From Pseudomonas fluorescens (GTDB lineage: Bacteria; Pseudomonadota; Gammaproteobacteria; Pseudomonadales; Pseudomonadaceae): DNA of 64,000 bases. A program made the translations under genes and the position numbers. The stretch's first letter is position 1; the number at the start of each line of letters is the position of its first letter. Where the stretch lies: positions 602,501-666,500 of the forward strand of contig NZ_CP078138.1 of assembly GCF_019212185.1 (NCBI RefSeq). Direction: 5' to 3'. Shown piece after piece: positions 38,119 through 49,265 of the stretch. Below the pieces are notes generated by a model. The model searched no databases. It was not told the origin of the DNA and saw nothing but the letters and a program-made list of their open reading frames with translations.

Positions 38119-38908
38119 CTGTGGCGAGCTCCTTAATGTAGTAATGGTGCAAATAGTCATTGAGCTTGCGCGAGGCCTGCGGCGCAGAGCCTGCACTGGC
38201 AAAGGCCTGCGGATCGATATCGGCGCCGACGCGGAGGCTGAAGTGCACGCGGCGGACGGGAATCCGGTACCAGGGCTCGGCTTTCGTCAACGTGCTGGGG
38301 TTGACCTTGATGATTACTGGGGTCAGGACGCTTGCACCGCGCAGCGCGATGGCCGCGCCACCGCGGTGAAACGCCGGCGGCTGGCCGGGCCGGGTGCGGG
38401 TGCCTTCGGGAAAAATGATCAGGGTTTGCCCGCTTTTCAGGGCTTCGGCTGCCGTATCGAGCATATCCATGCTGCCATCGTTGCTGATGTACTCGCTGCA
38501 GCGTAGCGGAGTGCGGGTGAAAGGATTGTCCCACAGGCTTTGCTTGACCACGCAGTTGGCGTGTCGCACCAGGCCGATGAGGAACACCACGTCGATCAGC
38601 GACGGGTGATTGGCGATGATCATTTGTCCGGGACGGCCCAGGCGCTCAGCGCCCTGGATTTCATAGGTGAGTACGCCGGTTCGGGCCATAAAGCGCACAA
38701 AGCACCAGAACAGCCAGCTGACAATCTGGCGTGCCCGTTGGCGGTGCGTCTGGGCGTCACCGGGCAGCCACCCTAGCACGGGGAAAACCACCAGGCGCAG
38801 GCACAGACCGCCCAGTCCGAACAGGGCAAAGCTCGCGGCAGTCGCCAACAGCCGCCAGTAATAGGCGTCGCGGTTTTTCTCGGTCACGGGTTGCGTTGCC
38901 AGGTCCAT
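38099..38908 (-). CDS. apeD: 1-acylglycerol-phosphate acyltransferase-like protein ApeD
   Basis: A 269-residue PlsC-type acyltransferase with one or two N-terminal hydrophobic helices (LLATAASFALFGLGGLCLRLV), the HX4D motif NHPSLID, and FPEGTRTRPGQPPAFHRGGA, the glycerol-phosphate-binding block. It probably takes part in building the lipid anchor of the polyene. The start overlaps apeC by 25 bases and the end overlaps apeE. Confidence 0.9.
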   Translation of the reverse strand: MDLATQPVTEKNRDAYYWRLLATAASFALFGLGGLCLRLVVFPVLGWLPGDAQTHRQRARQIVSWLFWCFVRFMARTGVLTYEIQGAERLGRPGQMIIANHPSLIDVVFLIGLVRHANCVVKQSLWDNPFTRTPLRCSEYISNDGSMDMLDTAAEALKSGQTLIIFPEGTRTRPGQPPAFHRGGAAIALRGASVLTPVIIKVNPSTLTKAEPWYRIPVRRVHFSLRVGADIDPQAFASAGSAPQASRKLNDYLHHYYIKELATDERSEP

Positions 38909-39603
38909 ACACGATTTTTCCAGGCATGTTGGCAGGTAGTCTGCTGGCCGAGCAGGGTCTGCAGCAGATTCAGCGCGTGCGGCCAGTGGGCGTTGGACAA
39001 CGGATCGGGTGAGCTGTTCAGGGTCAGTTGCCAGTCATTTCCGGGGGTTATCAACAGGCCAACGGCATAGGGAAAGGGCACGTCGTCGATCCACGGCGAG
39101 TAGGCTTCTGGCGGCTGGTCTTCGCTGATCACCAGCAAGACAGCCGGTGCGCCTTCGTCCAGCAGCGCCACCGCTTCGAGCATGCCGTGCTCCAGCCCAT
39201 CGCCTGCGGCGGCCAGTGCGGTCATTTCGCTGGTTTCGCCACGCATGATCGACCACAGGCCAATGATTGCGTTATGCACCGAGAGGCTGAACTGCGTGGG
39301 TGACAAGGGCTGCTCGGCGGCCAGGTCGCTGAGAATCTCGAAAGTGCGCGGGGTTTCGCCGTGGCGGGAAACGAACACCAGGGGCAGCGCGTCGAGGCCC
39401 TCCGCCAGCGGCCAGCCGACGCTGAACGCCATCCGCGCCAGGCGACTCAGGCGTCGACGTTGCATGGCAGGAAGAAAGGACACATCGGGCGCCGCATCGC
39501 TGCTCGCCAGCTTGACCGGTTGTCGGCACCAAGCCTGCCAGTCGTCCACGCTTTCGAGCCCAGGGGCCCAGGCGCGCCATTGGGCGATGCTGAATGTGAT
39601 CAC
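38884..39603 (-). CDS. apeC: Beta-ketoacyl synthase-like chain-length factor ApeC
   Basis: A 239-residue protein related to the N-terminal half of ketosynthases but without an active-site Cys in the usual place. VSFLPAMQRRRLSRLARMAF and the FSLSVHNAIIGLWSI segment are typical of the small ketosynthase-like proteins that open ape clusters; ApeC pairs with the catalytic ApeO. The GTG at 39603 (VITFSIAQWRAW, read as Met) with GGGAT upstream is chosen; further upstream codons give a sequence without family character. It is the first gene of the operon. Confidence 0.87.
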   Translation of the reverse strand: MITFSIAQWRAWAPGLESVDDWQAWCRQPVKLASSDAAPDVSFLPAMQRRRLSRLARMAFSVGWPLAEGLDALPLVFVSRHGETPRTFEILSDLAAEQPLSPTQFSLSVHNAIIGLWSIMRGETSEMTALAAAGDGLEHGMLEAVALLDEGAPAVLLVISEDQPPEAYSPWIDDVPFPYAVGLLITPGNDWQLTLNSSPDPLSNAHWPHALNLLQTLLGQQTTCQHAWKNRVWTWQRNP

Positions 39604-39959
39604 GTGAAATTCATCCCGCCCCTGCGGGCTTGTTTGACGCGGTGAGTCGTTTCGACTGGCGATTGACCTTGCGTGGCACGAGGGCCGAGTGTCGCGCATT
39701 ATCCCGGTGCCGTTGGTGTGTAGCAAATGTTGGTTACATTTTGTTCAATGGATGATCAGCGTTCTCAAACCGCTGAGGATGGACGATTATCCACATTGCG
39801 CTGGCAAAATCTGCCCGGCACATCCGGAGGGAAATGACGAAATCACTGATTTTTCTGCAAAGAATGTAATTGACCCTGTAGTCCGTATCTCGTCGAGGTA
39901 GCTAAGCAGTGCAGTCGGCTACTACACTCGATCATTCTTTGATACACGGAGGTTTTGCA
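39604..39959. other. Divergent intergenic region between apeC and the ParA-like gene
   Basis: About 350 bases that must hold the promoters of the ape operon (minus) and the ParA-like gene (plus). On the minus strand TTGAAC (39748-39743) and TGCTAC (39725-39720) are 17 bases apart and are a weak candidate ape promoter. The stretch 39720-39790 is AT-richer than the flanks. No open frame is supported. Confidence 0.45.
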
Positions 39960-40730
39960 ATGCGGCGCGTGGTGTTCAATCAGAAAGGTGGCGTGGGCAA
40001 ATCCAGTATTGCCTGCAATCTGGCGGCGGTCAGTGCCAGCGAGGGCTATCGCACCCTGCTGGTGGATCTCGATGCCCAGGCCAACTCCACTCAATACCTC
40101 ACGGGCCTGACCGGCGACGACATCCCGATGGGCATTGCCGATTTTTTCAAGCAAACCCTGTCGTCCGGGCCGTTCTCCAAGAAAAACAGGGTGGATATTT
40201 ACGAAACCCCGTTCGATAACCTGCATGTGATTACCGCTACGGCGGAGCTTGCCGATCTGCAGCCCAAGCTCGAGGCTAAGCACAAGATCAATAAGCTGCG
40301 CAAACTGCTCGAAGAATTGTCGGAAGACTACGACCGGATCTACCTCGATACCCCGCCCGCCCTGAATTTTTACGCGGTTTCGGCGTTGATCGCCGCCGAT
40401 CGCGTGCTGATCCCCTTTGACTGCGACAGTTTTTCCCGCCAGGCGCTATATGGCCTGATGGCGGAAATCGAAGAGTTGAAAGAGGACCATAACGAAGGCC
40501 TGCAGGTGGAAGGGATTGTGGTCAACCAGTTCCAGGCCCGCGCCAGTCTGCCTCAGCAAATGCTCGACGAGTTGATTGCCGAAGGTTTACCGGTGTTGCC
40601 GGTGTACCTGGGCAGTTCGGTGCGGATGCGCGAATCACACCAGGCCAACATGCCGTTGATCCACCTGGACCCTCGGCACAAGCTGACCCAGCAGTTTGTC
40701 GACTTGCACAATCTGCTCGAGCATTCCTGA
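39960..40730 (+). CDS. Orphan ParA-family ATPase
   Basis: A 256-residue ParA/MinD-type ATPase with the deviant Walker A motif KGGVGKSS (residues 9-16), the A-prime motif [12 protein letters not shown] and the Walker [11 protein letters not shown]. The ATG at 39960 follows CGGAGG with a good spacing and gives [14 protein letters not shown]; an earlier ATG at 39909 lacks a ribosome site. No parB or centromere-like gene is adjacent, so it is not the chromosome-partition ParA. Chromosomal orphan ParA proteins position other cargo; the cargo here is unknown. Confidence 0.9.
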   Translation: MRRVVFNQKGGVGKSSIACNLAAVSASEGYRTLLVDLDAQANSTQYLTGLTGDDIPMGIADFFKQTLSSGPFSKKNRVDIYETPFDNLHVITATAELADLQPKLEAKHKINKLRKLLEELSEDYDRIYLDTPPALNFYAVSALIAADRVLIPFDCDSFSRQALYGLMAEIEELKEDHNEGLQVEGIVVNQFQARASLPQQMLDELIAEGLPVLPVYLGSSVRMRESHQANMPLIHLDPRHKLTQQFVDLHNLLEHS

Positions 40731-40744
40731 TTCGCCGCTGCGGA

Positions 40745-41179
40745 TCAGATGCCCTGGCTGCGTAACCAGGCCAGCAACTGAGGTAATGGCAGCGCCCCGC
40801 TCTGGCGCGCCACTTCGCGGCCATTTCTGAACAGGATCAGGCTGGGGATTGAACGGATGCCCAGTTGCGCCGACAACTGCTGATTGGCCTCGCTGTCGAG
40901 CTTGGCCAACCGGCATTTCCCCTGCAACTGCCCGGCCGCTTGCGCGAATATCGGCGCAAACGACTTGCACGGTCCGCACCAGTCCGCCCACACATCCACC
41001 AGCAACGGCAGATCGCCCTTGATCTGGCTGGCGTAATCGTTCTGCTTCAAATCGAAAGGTTTGTTCAACAACACCTCGGCCTTGCAGCGCCCGCATTTGG
41101 GTTGGTCACCCAGGCGTTCAGCGGGAATGCGGTTGAGGCCGTTGCAGTGCGGGCAGGGGATGAGCAGTGGGTCGGTCAT
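40745..41179 (-). CDS. trxC: Thioredoxin 2 (TrxC) with N-terminal zinc finger
   Basis: A 144-residue cytoplasmic disulfide reductase. The N-terminal zinc site CPHC (Cys9, Cys12) and CGRC (Cys29, Cys32) is the TrxC hallmark, and the redox site is WCGPCK with Cys68 and Cys71. The cis-Pro is in RSIPSL. In E. coli trxC is under OxyR control; I do not see a convincing OxyR site here. Convergent with the ParA-like gene. Confidence 0.94.
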   Translation of the reverse strand: MTDPLLIPCPHCNGLNRIPAERLGDQPKCGRCKAEVLLNKPFDLKQNDYASQIKGDLPLLVDVWADWCGPCKSFAPIFAQAAGQLQGKCRLAKLDSEANQQLSAQLGIRSIPSLILFRNGREVARQSGALPLPQLLAWLRSQGI

Positions 41180-41308
41180 GGCAGGGGTCCAATCAAAGGC
41201 GGATATCCCCTATCTGGAGACAACGCCTGACAATTTCAATCAAGTGTCGCTGCGGTCAGTGCCTAGGCTGGTGAGAGTCCAAGCCACACCGTTGGTCAGC
41301 CTTGCACA

Positions 41309-41323
41309 ATCGCATATTGCGAT
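41309..41323. promoter_or_regulatory. Likely HigA operator upstream of higBA
   Basis: The inverted repeat ATCGCA-TAT-TGCGAT (41309-41323) is perfect, and TGCGACATAGCAAAGTGCGA nearby (41344-41363) carries two more TGCGA half sites. Antitoxin HigA proteins repress their own promoter through such repeats, and the site is 53-67 bases before the higB start. Confidence 0.6.
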
Positions 41324-41375
41324 ATATGTGGATTGTGATTAACTGCGACATAGCAAAGTGCGATAGGGAGATTGC

Positions 41376-41672
41376 ATGCATGTGATTACCGAGAAGCGTA
41401 TTTGGGAAGCGAAGGCGCAGTGGCCTCAGTCCGCGACTGCACTGGATCAGTGGTACCGCCTGGTCAAGCGCAACAATCCTCGGGATTTCGCGCAATTGAA
41501 GGCGATGTTTCCGGCAACGGACAGAGTGGGCTCACTGCATGTGTTCGATATCGGCGGGAACAAGCTGCGTCTGATAGACGTGGTGCACTTCAAGGCACAG
41601 CGGTTGTATATCAAGCAGGTGTTGGATCACTGTGAATATGACAAGGGAAAATGGAAGGAGGAGCGTCGATGA
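41376..41672 (+). CDS. higB: HigB-type mRNA interferase toxin
   Basis: A 98-residue RelE-superfamily toxin of the HigB group (MHVITEKRIWEAKAQWPQSATALDQWYRLVKRN ... DIGGNKLRLIDVVHFKAQRLYIKQVLDHCEYDKGKWK), which cleaves mRNA on the ribosome. The DIGGNKLRLI and YIKQVLDHCEYDKG motifs are characteristic. Toxin before antitoxin is the usual higBA order. The stop overlaps the higA start (ATGA). The track of A/T-rich promoter DNA before it and its insertion between trxC and selO suggest an accessory pair. Confidence 0.92.
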   Translation: MHVITEKRIWEAKAQWPQSATALDQWYRLVKRNNPRDFAQLKAMFPATDRVGSLHVFDIGGNKLRLIDVVHFKAQRLYIKQVLDHCEYDKGKWKEERR

Positions 41673-42070
41673 GCGTTCTGATCAAGCAAGCTGCGGAGCA
41701 CTGGCACTTCATCGCGCCACTGCTGCGCAAACCGAAGAATGAAGCGGATTACGATGTGCTGGTGACCGCCCTCGATGAGCTGCTGGAGCTGGTGGGAGAG
41801 GATGAAACCAGCCCGCTGATGAGCCTGGTGGACATCCTCAGCGACTGGATCGAAGCTTACGACCAGCAACACCGGCCAATGCCGCTGGCCAGTGGAGTGG
41901 ATGCCTTGCGCTACATGATGCGCGAGCATGGCCTGAGCCAAAGCGAGCTGCCTGGCGTCGGCGCGCAGTCGGTGGTCTCGGAAATACTCAGCGGCAAGCG
42001 CCAGCTCAACCTGAGGCAGGTCCGCTGGCTGGCCGAGCGCTTCGGGGTGTCGGTGGACACCTTTATCTGA
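41669..42070 (+). CDS. higA: HigA-type antitoxin
   Basis: A 133-residue antitoxin. The N-terminal two thirds are helical and acidic, and the C-terminal part is an XRE helix-turn-helix (YMMREHGLSQSELPGVGAQSVVSEILSGKRQLNLRQVRWLAERFGVS). The ATG at 41669 has GGAGGAGCG upstream and overlaps the higB stop by four bases; an in-frame ATG at 41651 is less well supported. It should bind HigB and repress the operon through the 41309 repeat. Confidence 0.91.
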   Translation: MSVLIKQAAEHWHFIAPLLRKPKNEADYDVLVTALDELLELVGEDETSPLMSLVDILSDWIEAYDQQHRPMPLASGVDALRYMMREHGLSQSELPGVGAQSVVSEILSGKRQLNLRQVRWLAERFGVSVDTFI

Positions 42071-42076
42071 CGGGTT

Positions 42077-43588
<1,512 letters not shown>

Positions 43589-46500
43589 TTAGTCGAGTTT
43601 GGGGGCAGGCGGCTTTTGCTCGGTCGGCGCGCCGTTCGCCGGAACGATGGTTTTCGCTTCAGGCTCAATCGGCACCATTTTGTATTCCTGGCCATGCAGG
43701 TTCTTCAGGTAGACCTCCATCTGCCGGAACGAAATGTTGATGTGCTGCTTCTTGAACTCGCGGTTGATGAAACGGTTGATTTCGTCGAGCACCGGGTTAC
43801 GGTCGCCAAGGTCGCGCACATGCACCCGCAGTTCGTGGTCCAGGGTACTTTCGCCGAAGTTCAGGAAGTACACATGGGGCTCGGGCTCTTTCAACACGCG
43901 CGGGTTTTCACGAGCGGCCTTGAGCAGCAGTTCCTTGACCAGGTCGAGGTCGGAGCCGTAGTCCACGCCGAGTTTCAGGGTTACCCGGGTGACGGTGTCG
44001 GTCAGCGACCAGTTGATCAGTTGCCCGGTGATGAACGTCTTGTTCGGGACGATGATGTCCTTGCGGTCGAAGTCGGTGATGGTGGTGGCGCGGATGCGGA
44101 TCTTGCTCACCGTCCCTGACAGGTTGCCGATGGTGATGGTGTCGCCGATCCGCACCGGGCGCTCGAACAGGATCATGATCCCGGAGATGAAGTTGGCGAA
44201 GATCTCCTGCATGCCGAAACCCAGGCCGACCGACAGCGCTGCTACCAGCCATTGCAGCTTGTCCCAGCTGACGCCAAGGGTGGACAGGGTCGAGACAAAG
44301 CCGACGCCGGCGATCACGTAGGTCAGCAGGGTGGTGGTGGCGTAGGCGCTACCCTGGGCCAGGTCGAGCTTGGACAACACCAGTACTTCCAGCAGTCCGG
44401 GCAGGTTGCGCGCCAACGCCAGGGTGATGCCGATAATGATCAGCGCGCCAAGCATGTCGCCGATACTGATCGGCACCATGCTCATGTTGGCGCCGGTGCC
44501 GCTGGTGTATTCGTACAGCGTGACGTTGTCCAGATACGAGAACACGGTGATCAGGTCGGCCCAGACCCAGTACAGCGCGGCGATGAAACCACCCAGCAGG
44601 GCCAGGCGGATCAGGCGCAGGGATTGCTCGTTGACCTTTTCGATGTCCAGGGTCGGCTCTTCGACCACCGCTTCGCCGTCGCCGGCTTCCTTGGCCGCCA
44701 GGCGCTTGGCCAGTGCGCGCTGGTAGGCCAGGCGCCGTGCCGCAACGGCCAGGCCGCGGACGAAAGTGGCCTCGATCACCAGCCAGAACATCAACAGATA
44801 AAGGGTGTTGATCAGGCGATCGCTGAGTTTCAGTGCGGTATAGAAGTAGCCGAAGCATACGGCGATGAACAGGGCCACGGGCAGGGCGGTGAACAGCACT
44901 CCGACTGCCTTGCGGAATAGCGAAGCATTGTTATGGGCCGGGCTGTTGAGCAACAGGCGGCTGAGCAGCCAGGCCATCAGCGCATAGCAGGTCAGGACCA
45001 CGGCGATGCCCAGTACGTCGTCGGCCAGCGCCGCCGGTTGCAATTCCGCCACCGAAACCACCGACACCAGGGCAAACACCACGATGCCCAGGCGACGGAT
45101 CCAGCGGCGCAGGAATTCGACCTGCGCACGTTCCCAGCGGAAGTGCAATTCGGCCACGCCGCCCGGCGCGAGGATCCGGTAGGCGGTGTAGAACACCAGC
45201 CAGGCCTGGGATATCTGCAACAGCGCGGCACCGAGGTTGGCGTTCTGCCCACGGGCGTCGAACTGCAAGGCGTAGCCGCACAGCGCCAGCGCCAGGGCGA
45301 CCGGCATTGCCAACAGCACGTTGATCAGGATCGCCTGCGGGGTGTGCCATTGGCTGTCACGCTTGAAGTGCCCGATGTCCTGGTGGACCTTGTTCAGTCG
45401 TGCATACAGGTATTTGCGGCGCCACAGCAGGAAGCCGATCAGCAAGGCCAGCGGGGTAAACAGCAGCGGGCGCTGGATCAGGCCGTCACTGAGTTCGCTG
45501 AGGCTGGAGATCCACGGCAAGGTATCGATCTGTTTTGCCAGGCGCGACGGCACGCCCCGCATCCATTCCGGATCCAGCGGCTTGTTGCTGGGAATCCAGA
45601 ACATCTGCTCATCCAACGTCGCTCGCAGATTCGACGCCGTGGTCAGCAGTTGTTTCTGGTTCAGTTGCAGGGTGATGGATTCGTTGAGCAACGCGCTCAG
45701 CTCGCGGTTCAAGCGCTCCAGCAGATCGGCGCGGGTGAATGCCAGATCCAGCAGGTTCTTGCGCAGCTGTGGGGTGACCTGGTCGGGAGGCTGGGAGGCC
45801 AGCAAGTTATCCACATAGGCGGTGGGATTGCTGATCAGTTCGCGCTGTTGATTGACTTCGAACTGATACAGGCGGATGTCGGCAATCTGGTCGGCGAGGT
45901 CGCGGTCCACCCGCAGGCGTGGCAGGGCCTGCTTCTGTTTGTAGAGGATCTTCGACAGCAGCAGGCTGCCCTTGAGCACGCTGATCTGTTCGTCCAGGGC
46001 CGCGTCGCTCTGGGTCACGATGTCGAGCTGCTGCTTGGTCTGCAGGTTCTGCTGGGTCAACTCATTGAGGCGGTCGGTGCTCTTGAGCAGGTAATCGGAC
46101 AGCTTCAGGTTGGCGGCGCTTTCGGTGGCCAGCAAACTGCTGCCGCCGGACTTCTGCGCTTCGATCGACTGCTGGGTGACCGTCTCCTGGGATTGCGCCA
46201 GGCGCTTCTGGTTGATCAGGGTCTGCAGGTCCTGGATTTCCTGCTCCATGCGCGCAGTCCGCTCGATCAGCAGGTCGTGCTGGCTGTTGCCCAGGTCTTG
46301 CAGTTGGCTATTGCCGGCCAGTTCCTGGCGGCGCAGAGGGATCAACGCGTTGAGGGCGGCGAGTTCGGCACTGAGCTGGTCGCGCTGTTCGGCGGAGAGG
46401 GTCTTGCCGCCGTCTTTACCGGCCTTGAGGATGTTGTTGATCTGCAGGATGCGCGACTGGCTGCTGGCGATTTCGGCCTGGGCGCGCTCGGGACGGGTTT

Positions 46501-46939
46501 GCGCGGTGATGATCAGGCTGTTGGCGTCGGCCAAGGCTTTTTGCAGATCACTTTGTTGGGTGCTGCGATCGGTGAGCATCTGCTCCAGTTGCGGCACCGT
46601 CAGGTTGGCGTAGCGCTGTGCCACCGGCACCACTTTGGTCGCGGTGAGGCGCTCCAGCTCGCGCTGATTCTCGAGGTTCTGCTTGGGGGCAGTGCTCAGC
46701 TGTTGCTTGAGGTCGCTCAGGCGTTTTTCATAATCGTTCTTGTTCGACAGCTGGGTCAGGGTCTGTTGCAGCACGGTCTGCAGGGCTTTCTGGTCAGCCT
46801 CGGGCAGTTTGCGCGCGGCAATATTGTCCAGGCTCTTCTGGACGCTTTCGGCGGACGGTGGTTCGGCCGCTTGCAGGGTGCCAATGGAGAGACTCAGCCC
46901 CAGCAGGGCTATCGCTAGAAATGTACGCAGGGTTGGCAT
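43589..46939 (-). CDS. mscK: Mechanosensitive channel MscK/KefA
   Basis: A 1116-residue potassium-dependent mechanosensitive channel. Signal peptide ending LQAAE, a large periplasmic coiled-coil domain (about residues 25-480, many Gln/Leu heptads), about eleven membrane helices (about 490-900) and the MscS-like pore helix and cytoplasmic vestibule (ALSVGLGFGMQEIFANFISGIMILFERPVRIGD, about 905-937, then the beta domain). The pore helix matches the MscS family signature. Length matches MscK of E. coli. Separate unit from nhaP2, 33 bases away on the same strand, so cotranscription is likely. Confidence 0.93.
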   Translation of the reverse strand: MPTLRTFLAIALLGLSLSIGTLQAAEPPSAESVQKSLDNIAARKLPEADQKALQTVLQQTLTQLSNKNDYEKRLSDLKQQLSTAPKQNLENQRELERLTATKVVPVAQRYANLTVPQLEQMLTDRSTQQSDLQKALADANSLIITAQTRPERAQAEIASSQSRILQINNILKAGKDGGKTLSAEQRDQLSAELAALNALIPLRRQELAGNSQLQDLGNSQHDLLIERTARMEQEIQDLQTLINQKRLAQSQETVTQQSIEAQKSGGSSLLATESAANLKLSDYLLKSTDRLNELTQQNLQTKQQLDIVTQSDAALDEQISVLKGSLLLSKILYKQKQALPRLRVDRDLADQIADIRLYQFEVNQQRELISNPTAYVDNLLASQPPDQVTPQLRKNLLDLAFTRADLLERLNRELSALLNESITLQLNQKQLLTTASNLRATLDEQMFWIPSNKPLDPEWMRGVPSRLAKQIDTLPWISSLSELSDGLIQRPLLFTPLALLIGFLLWRRKYLYARLNKVHQDIGHFKRDSQWHTPQAILINVLLAMPVALALALCGYALQFDARGQNANLGAALLQISQAWLVFYTAYRILAPGGVAELHFRWERAQVEFLRRWIRRLGIVVFALVSVVSVAELQPAALADDVLGIAVVLTCYALMAWLLSRLLLNSPAHNNASLFRKAVGVLFTALPVALFIAVCFGYFYTALKLSDRLINTLYLLMFWLVIEATFVRGLAVAARRLAYQRALAKRLAAKEAGDGEAVVEEPTLDIEKVNEQSLRLIRLALLGGFIAALYWVWADLITVFSYLDNVTLYEYTSGTGANMSMVPISIGDMLGALIIIGITLALARNLPGLLEVLVLSKLDLAQGSAYATTTLLTYVIAGVGFVSTLSTLGVSWDKLQWLVAALSVGLGFGMQEIFANFISGIMILFERPVRIGDTITIGNLSGTVSKIRIRATTITDFDRKDIIVPNKTFITGQLINWSLTDTVTRVTLKLGVDYGSDLDLVKELLLKAARENPRVLKEPEPHVYFLNFGESTLDHELRVHVRDLGDRNPVLDEINRFINREFKKQHINISFRQMEVYLKNLHGQEYKMVPIEPEAKTIVPANGAPTEQKPPAPKLD

Positions 46940-46972
46940 AGTGACCGATCAAAAGCAGGGCGAAAAAAGAGT

Positions 46973-48715
46973 TTAGAGGAACAACCCGGGGCCCGGGCGA
47001 CTTCCTTCGGGGAATCTGACGCCCACTTTGGCAATCTTGTTCCCCTCCATGACCGCCACCGTCCAGATGGTGTTGTTCCATTCCACCTGGTCGCCGACTA
47101 CCGGAGCACCGCCGACTTTCTGGGTGATGAAGCGACCCAGCGGCATGTCCGGATCGACCCCTTCGAGCTGCAGCCCGTACAGCGCGGAAACCGCGCCCAG
47201 CTGGGCGTCGCCTTCGAGCACGAAGTCGCCGAAGAAGCGCAAATCGAGGCCCCGTTGGGGGGCCTGGCTGAAGAGTTTTCCGAGGGCCGCAAGGTTGTGT
47301 TCATGGCCGATAACGCAAAGCAAATCATCGGCTTCCAGCACCGTACTACCCGACGGATGGAGCAGTTGCTGACCGCGAAACAGCGCTGCGATACGTGTGC
47401 CCTCGGGCATTTTCAGCTCGCGCAGTGCCGCACCGATGCACCATTTTTCAGCACCGAGGCGATAAACGAACAGCTCCCATTCGCTGGTCACGTGAACTTC
47501 AAGGGCGGCGCGGGAAATCGGTGCAGGCTCGGGAGGTACCGTGACCTTCAACAGCTTGGCGACCCACGGCAGGCTGGTGCCCTGCACGAGCAATGAGACC
47601 AGGACGATGAAGAATGCCAGGTTGAAATACAGCTGGGCGTTGGGCAGCCCGGCCATCAACGGGAACACCGCCAGAATGATCGGTACCGCGCCACGTAGGC
47701 CGACCCACGAAATGAACACCTTTTCCCGGCCATGGAAGGCTTTGAATGGCAGCAGTCCTACGATCACCGAGAGTGGGCGGGCAAACAGGATCATCCACAG
47801 GGCCAAGCCGAGGGCGGGCGCAGCGATGGGCAGCAAATCGTGGGGGGTGACCAGCAGGCCGAGGACCAGGAACATGCCGATCTGTGCCAGCCATGCCATG
47901 CCGTCGAGCATATGCAAAATACCGTGGCGGCTGCGCACCGGGCGGTTACCGATCACCAGGCCGCACAGATAGACCGCGAGGAAGCCGCTGCCGTGCAGGG
48001 CGTTGGTCAGGGCGAAGACGACGAGACCGCCGGCGATCACCAGGATCGGGTACAGGCCGGTGGCCAGGTTGATGCGATTGACCATCTGCAGCATCAACCA
48101 GCCACCGCCCAGGCCAATCAGTCCGCCGATACCGAATTCGCGCAGAAGATGAGTCAGCAGGCTCCAGTGCAGGCCGGTCTGGCCGCTGGCGAGCATGTCG
48201 ATCAGGGTGACCGTGAGGAACACCGCCATTGGGTCGTTGCTGCCAGACTCGATTTCCAGGGTGGCGGTCACCCGCTCGTTCAGGCCTTTGCCACCGAGTA
48301 GGGAGAACACCGCCGCGGCATCGGTCGAGCCGACAATCGCGCCGATCAACAGGCCCTGGATCAGGTTCAGGTCGAACAGCCAGGCAGCAGCCATGCCAGT
48401 CAAGCCGGTGGTGATCAGTACCCCGACCGTGGCTAGCGACAACGCCGGCCACAGCGCCACGCGAAAGCTCGATACCCTCGTGCGCAGGCCGCCGTCGAGC
48501 AGGATCACAGCCAGGGCCAGGTTGCCGACCAGGTAAGCAGTGGGGTAGTTGTTGAAGATGATGCCGCCGCCGTCGACGCCGGCGGCCATGCCCACTGCCA
48601 GGATGATCACCAGAATCGGGATCCCCAGGCGCGAGGAAAGAGAACTCACCAGAATGCTCGCACCTACCAGCAACGCGCCGATCAAGAACAGGCTGTTGAT
48701 GGTCGTCGCATTCAA
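46973..48715 (-). CDS. nhaP2: Potassium/proton antiporter NhaP2 (CvrA)
   Basis: A CPA1 antiporter of 580 residues: twelve membrane helices with the conserved [12 protein letters not shown] and [12 protein letters not shown] segments bearing the transport Asp residues, then a cytoplasmic TrkA-C domain (about 400-480) and a CorC/HlyC-like tail (about 490-575). It exchanges K+ (or Na+) for protons in osmotic and pH adaptation. The start is TTG at 48715 ([11 protein letters not shown]) with GGAG seven bases before it; the nearby ATG is out of frame. Confidence 0.92.
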   Translation of the reverse strand: MNATTINSLFLIGALLVGASILVSSLSSRLGIPILVIILAVGMAAGVDGGGIIFNNYPTAYLVGNLALAVILLDGGLRTRVSSFRVALWPALSLATVGVLITTGLTGMAAAWLFDLNLIQGLLIGAIVGSTDAAAVFSLLGGKGLNERVTATLEIESGSNDPMAVFLTVTLIDMLASGQTGLHWSLLTHLLREFGIGGLIGLGGGWLMLQMVNRINLATGLYPILVIAGGLVVFALTNALHGSGFLAVYLCGLVIGNRPVRSRHGILHMLDGMAWLAQIGMFLVLGLLVTPHDLLPIAAPALGLALWMILFARPLSVIVGLLPFKAFHGREKVFISWVGLRGAVPIILAVFPLMAGLPNAQLYFNLAFFIVLVSLLVQGTSLPWVAKLLKVTVPPEPAPISRAALEVHVTSEWELFVYRLGAEKWCIGAALRELKMPEGTRIAALFRGQQLLHPSGSTVLEADDLLCVIGHEHNLAALGKLFSQAPQRGLDLRFFGDFVLEGDAQLGAVSALYGLQLEGVDPDMPLGRFITQKVGGAPVVGDQVEWNNTIWTVAVMEGNKIAKVGVRFPEGSRPGPGLFL

Positions 48716-49034
48716 AGGCAGTACTCCGCAAAGCAGGAAAAGACGGGCGCCAACTGCCTATGCAGCGTGCGTGCCAGCGATTCTAACCTGTTGAAATGTG
48801 ATGCTGTCAAAAAGCTTTTGCAGAGCAAAAACTTAACTCCCGGCACGCCCGCGCAATGAGTGTGTCGCTTGGCGATATGACGAAGGGCGGGAACCAGAAT
48901 GACCATTCACAGTCTTTAAAACTCGCGAGAAAGTCGCTGTCAGACAATTCCAGGCTCTACGCCTGAATAACCCTGGCGCCTGTGGTGACTTTTCTTTATC
49001 TTACGCGCCCTTTGAAAATGCCCGGAAAATCAAA
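48716..49034. other. Divergent intergenic region between nhaP2 and the zapB-like gene
   Basis: About 320 bases with promoters for both directions. A small hairpin TTTTGC-AGA-GCAAAA lies at about 48814-48828. No open frame with a ribosome site and no recognised regulator box is seen. Confidence 0.45.
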
Positions 49035-49265
49035 ATGTTGGAAACAACCCTCAGCCAATTGGAACAACTGGTCAGCGAACTGGTGCAACAGAACCAGGAA
49101 CTGCTCGGCAAAAACACTTCCCTGAGTGCCGAACTGGCTCAGGCCAAGGACGAAAACGAAAGCCTGCAACTGAGCCTGATGGAACAGGAAGAGAAACAAG
49201 GCGCGACCGTCGCGCGCATTCAGGCCCTGGTTGAGCGTGTGAGCTCGGGTCCTGTCAGCGCATGA
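49035..49265 (+). CDS. Small coiled-coil ZapB-like protein (TIGR02449 type)
   Basis: A 76-residue protein that is almost entirely coiled coil: LSQLEQLVSELVQQNQELLGKN and AELAQAKDENESLQLSLMEQEEK have clear heptads. It resembles the short ZapB-like family found next to zapA in gamma-proteobacteria. It overlaps zapA by four bases (ATGA), so the two products are made together, in keeping with a joint role at the division ring. Confidence 0.8.
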   Translation: MLETTLSQLEQLVSELVQQNQELLGKNTSLSAELAQAKDENESLQLSLMEQEEKQGATVARIQALVERVSSGPVSA

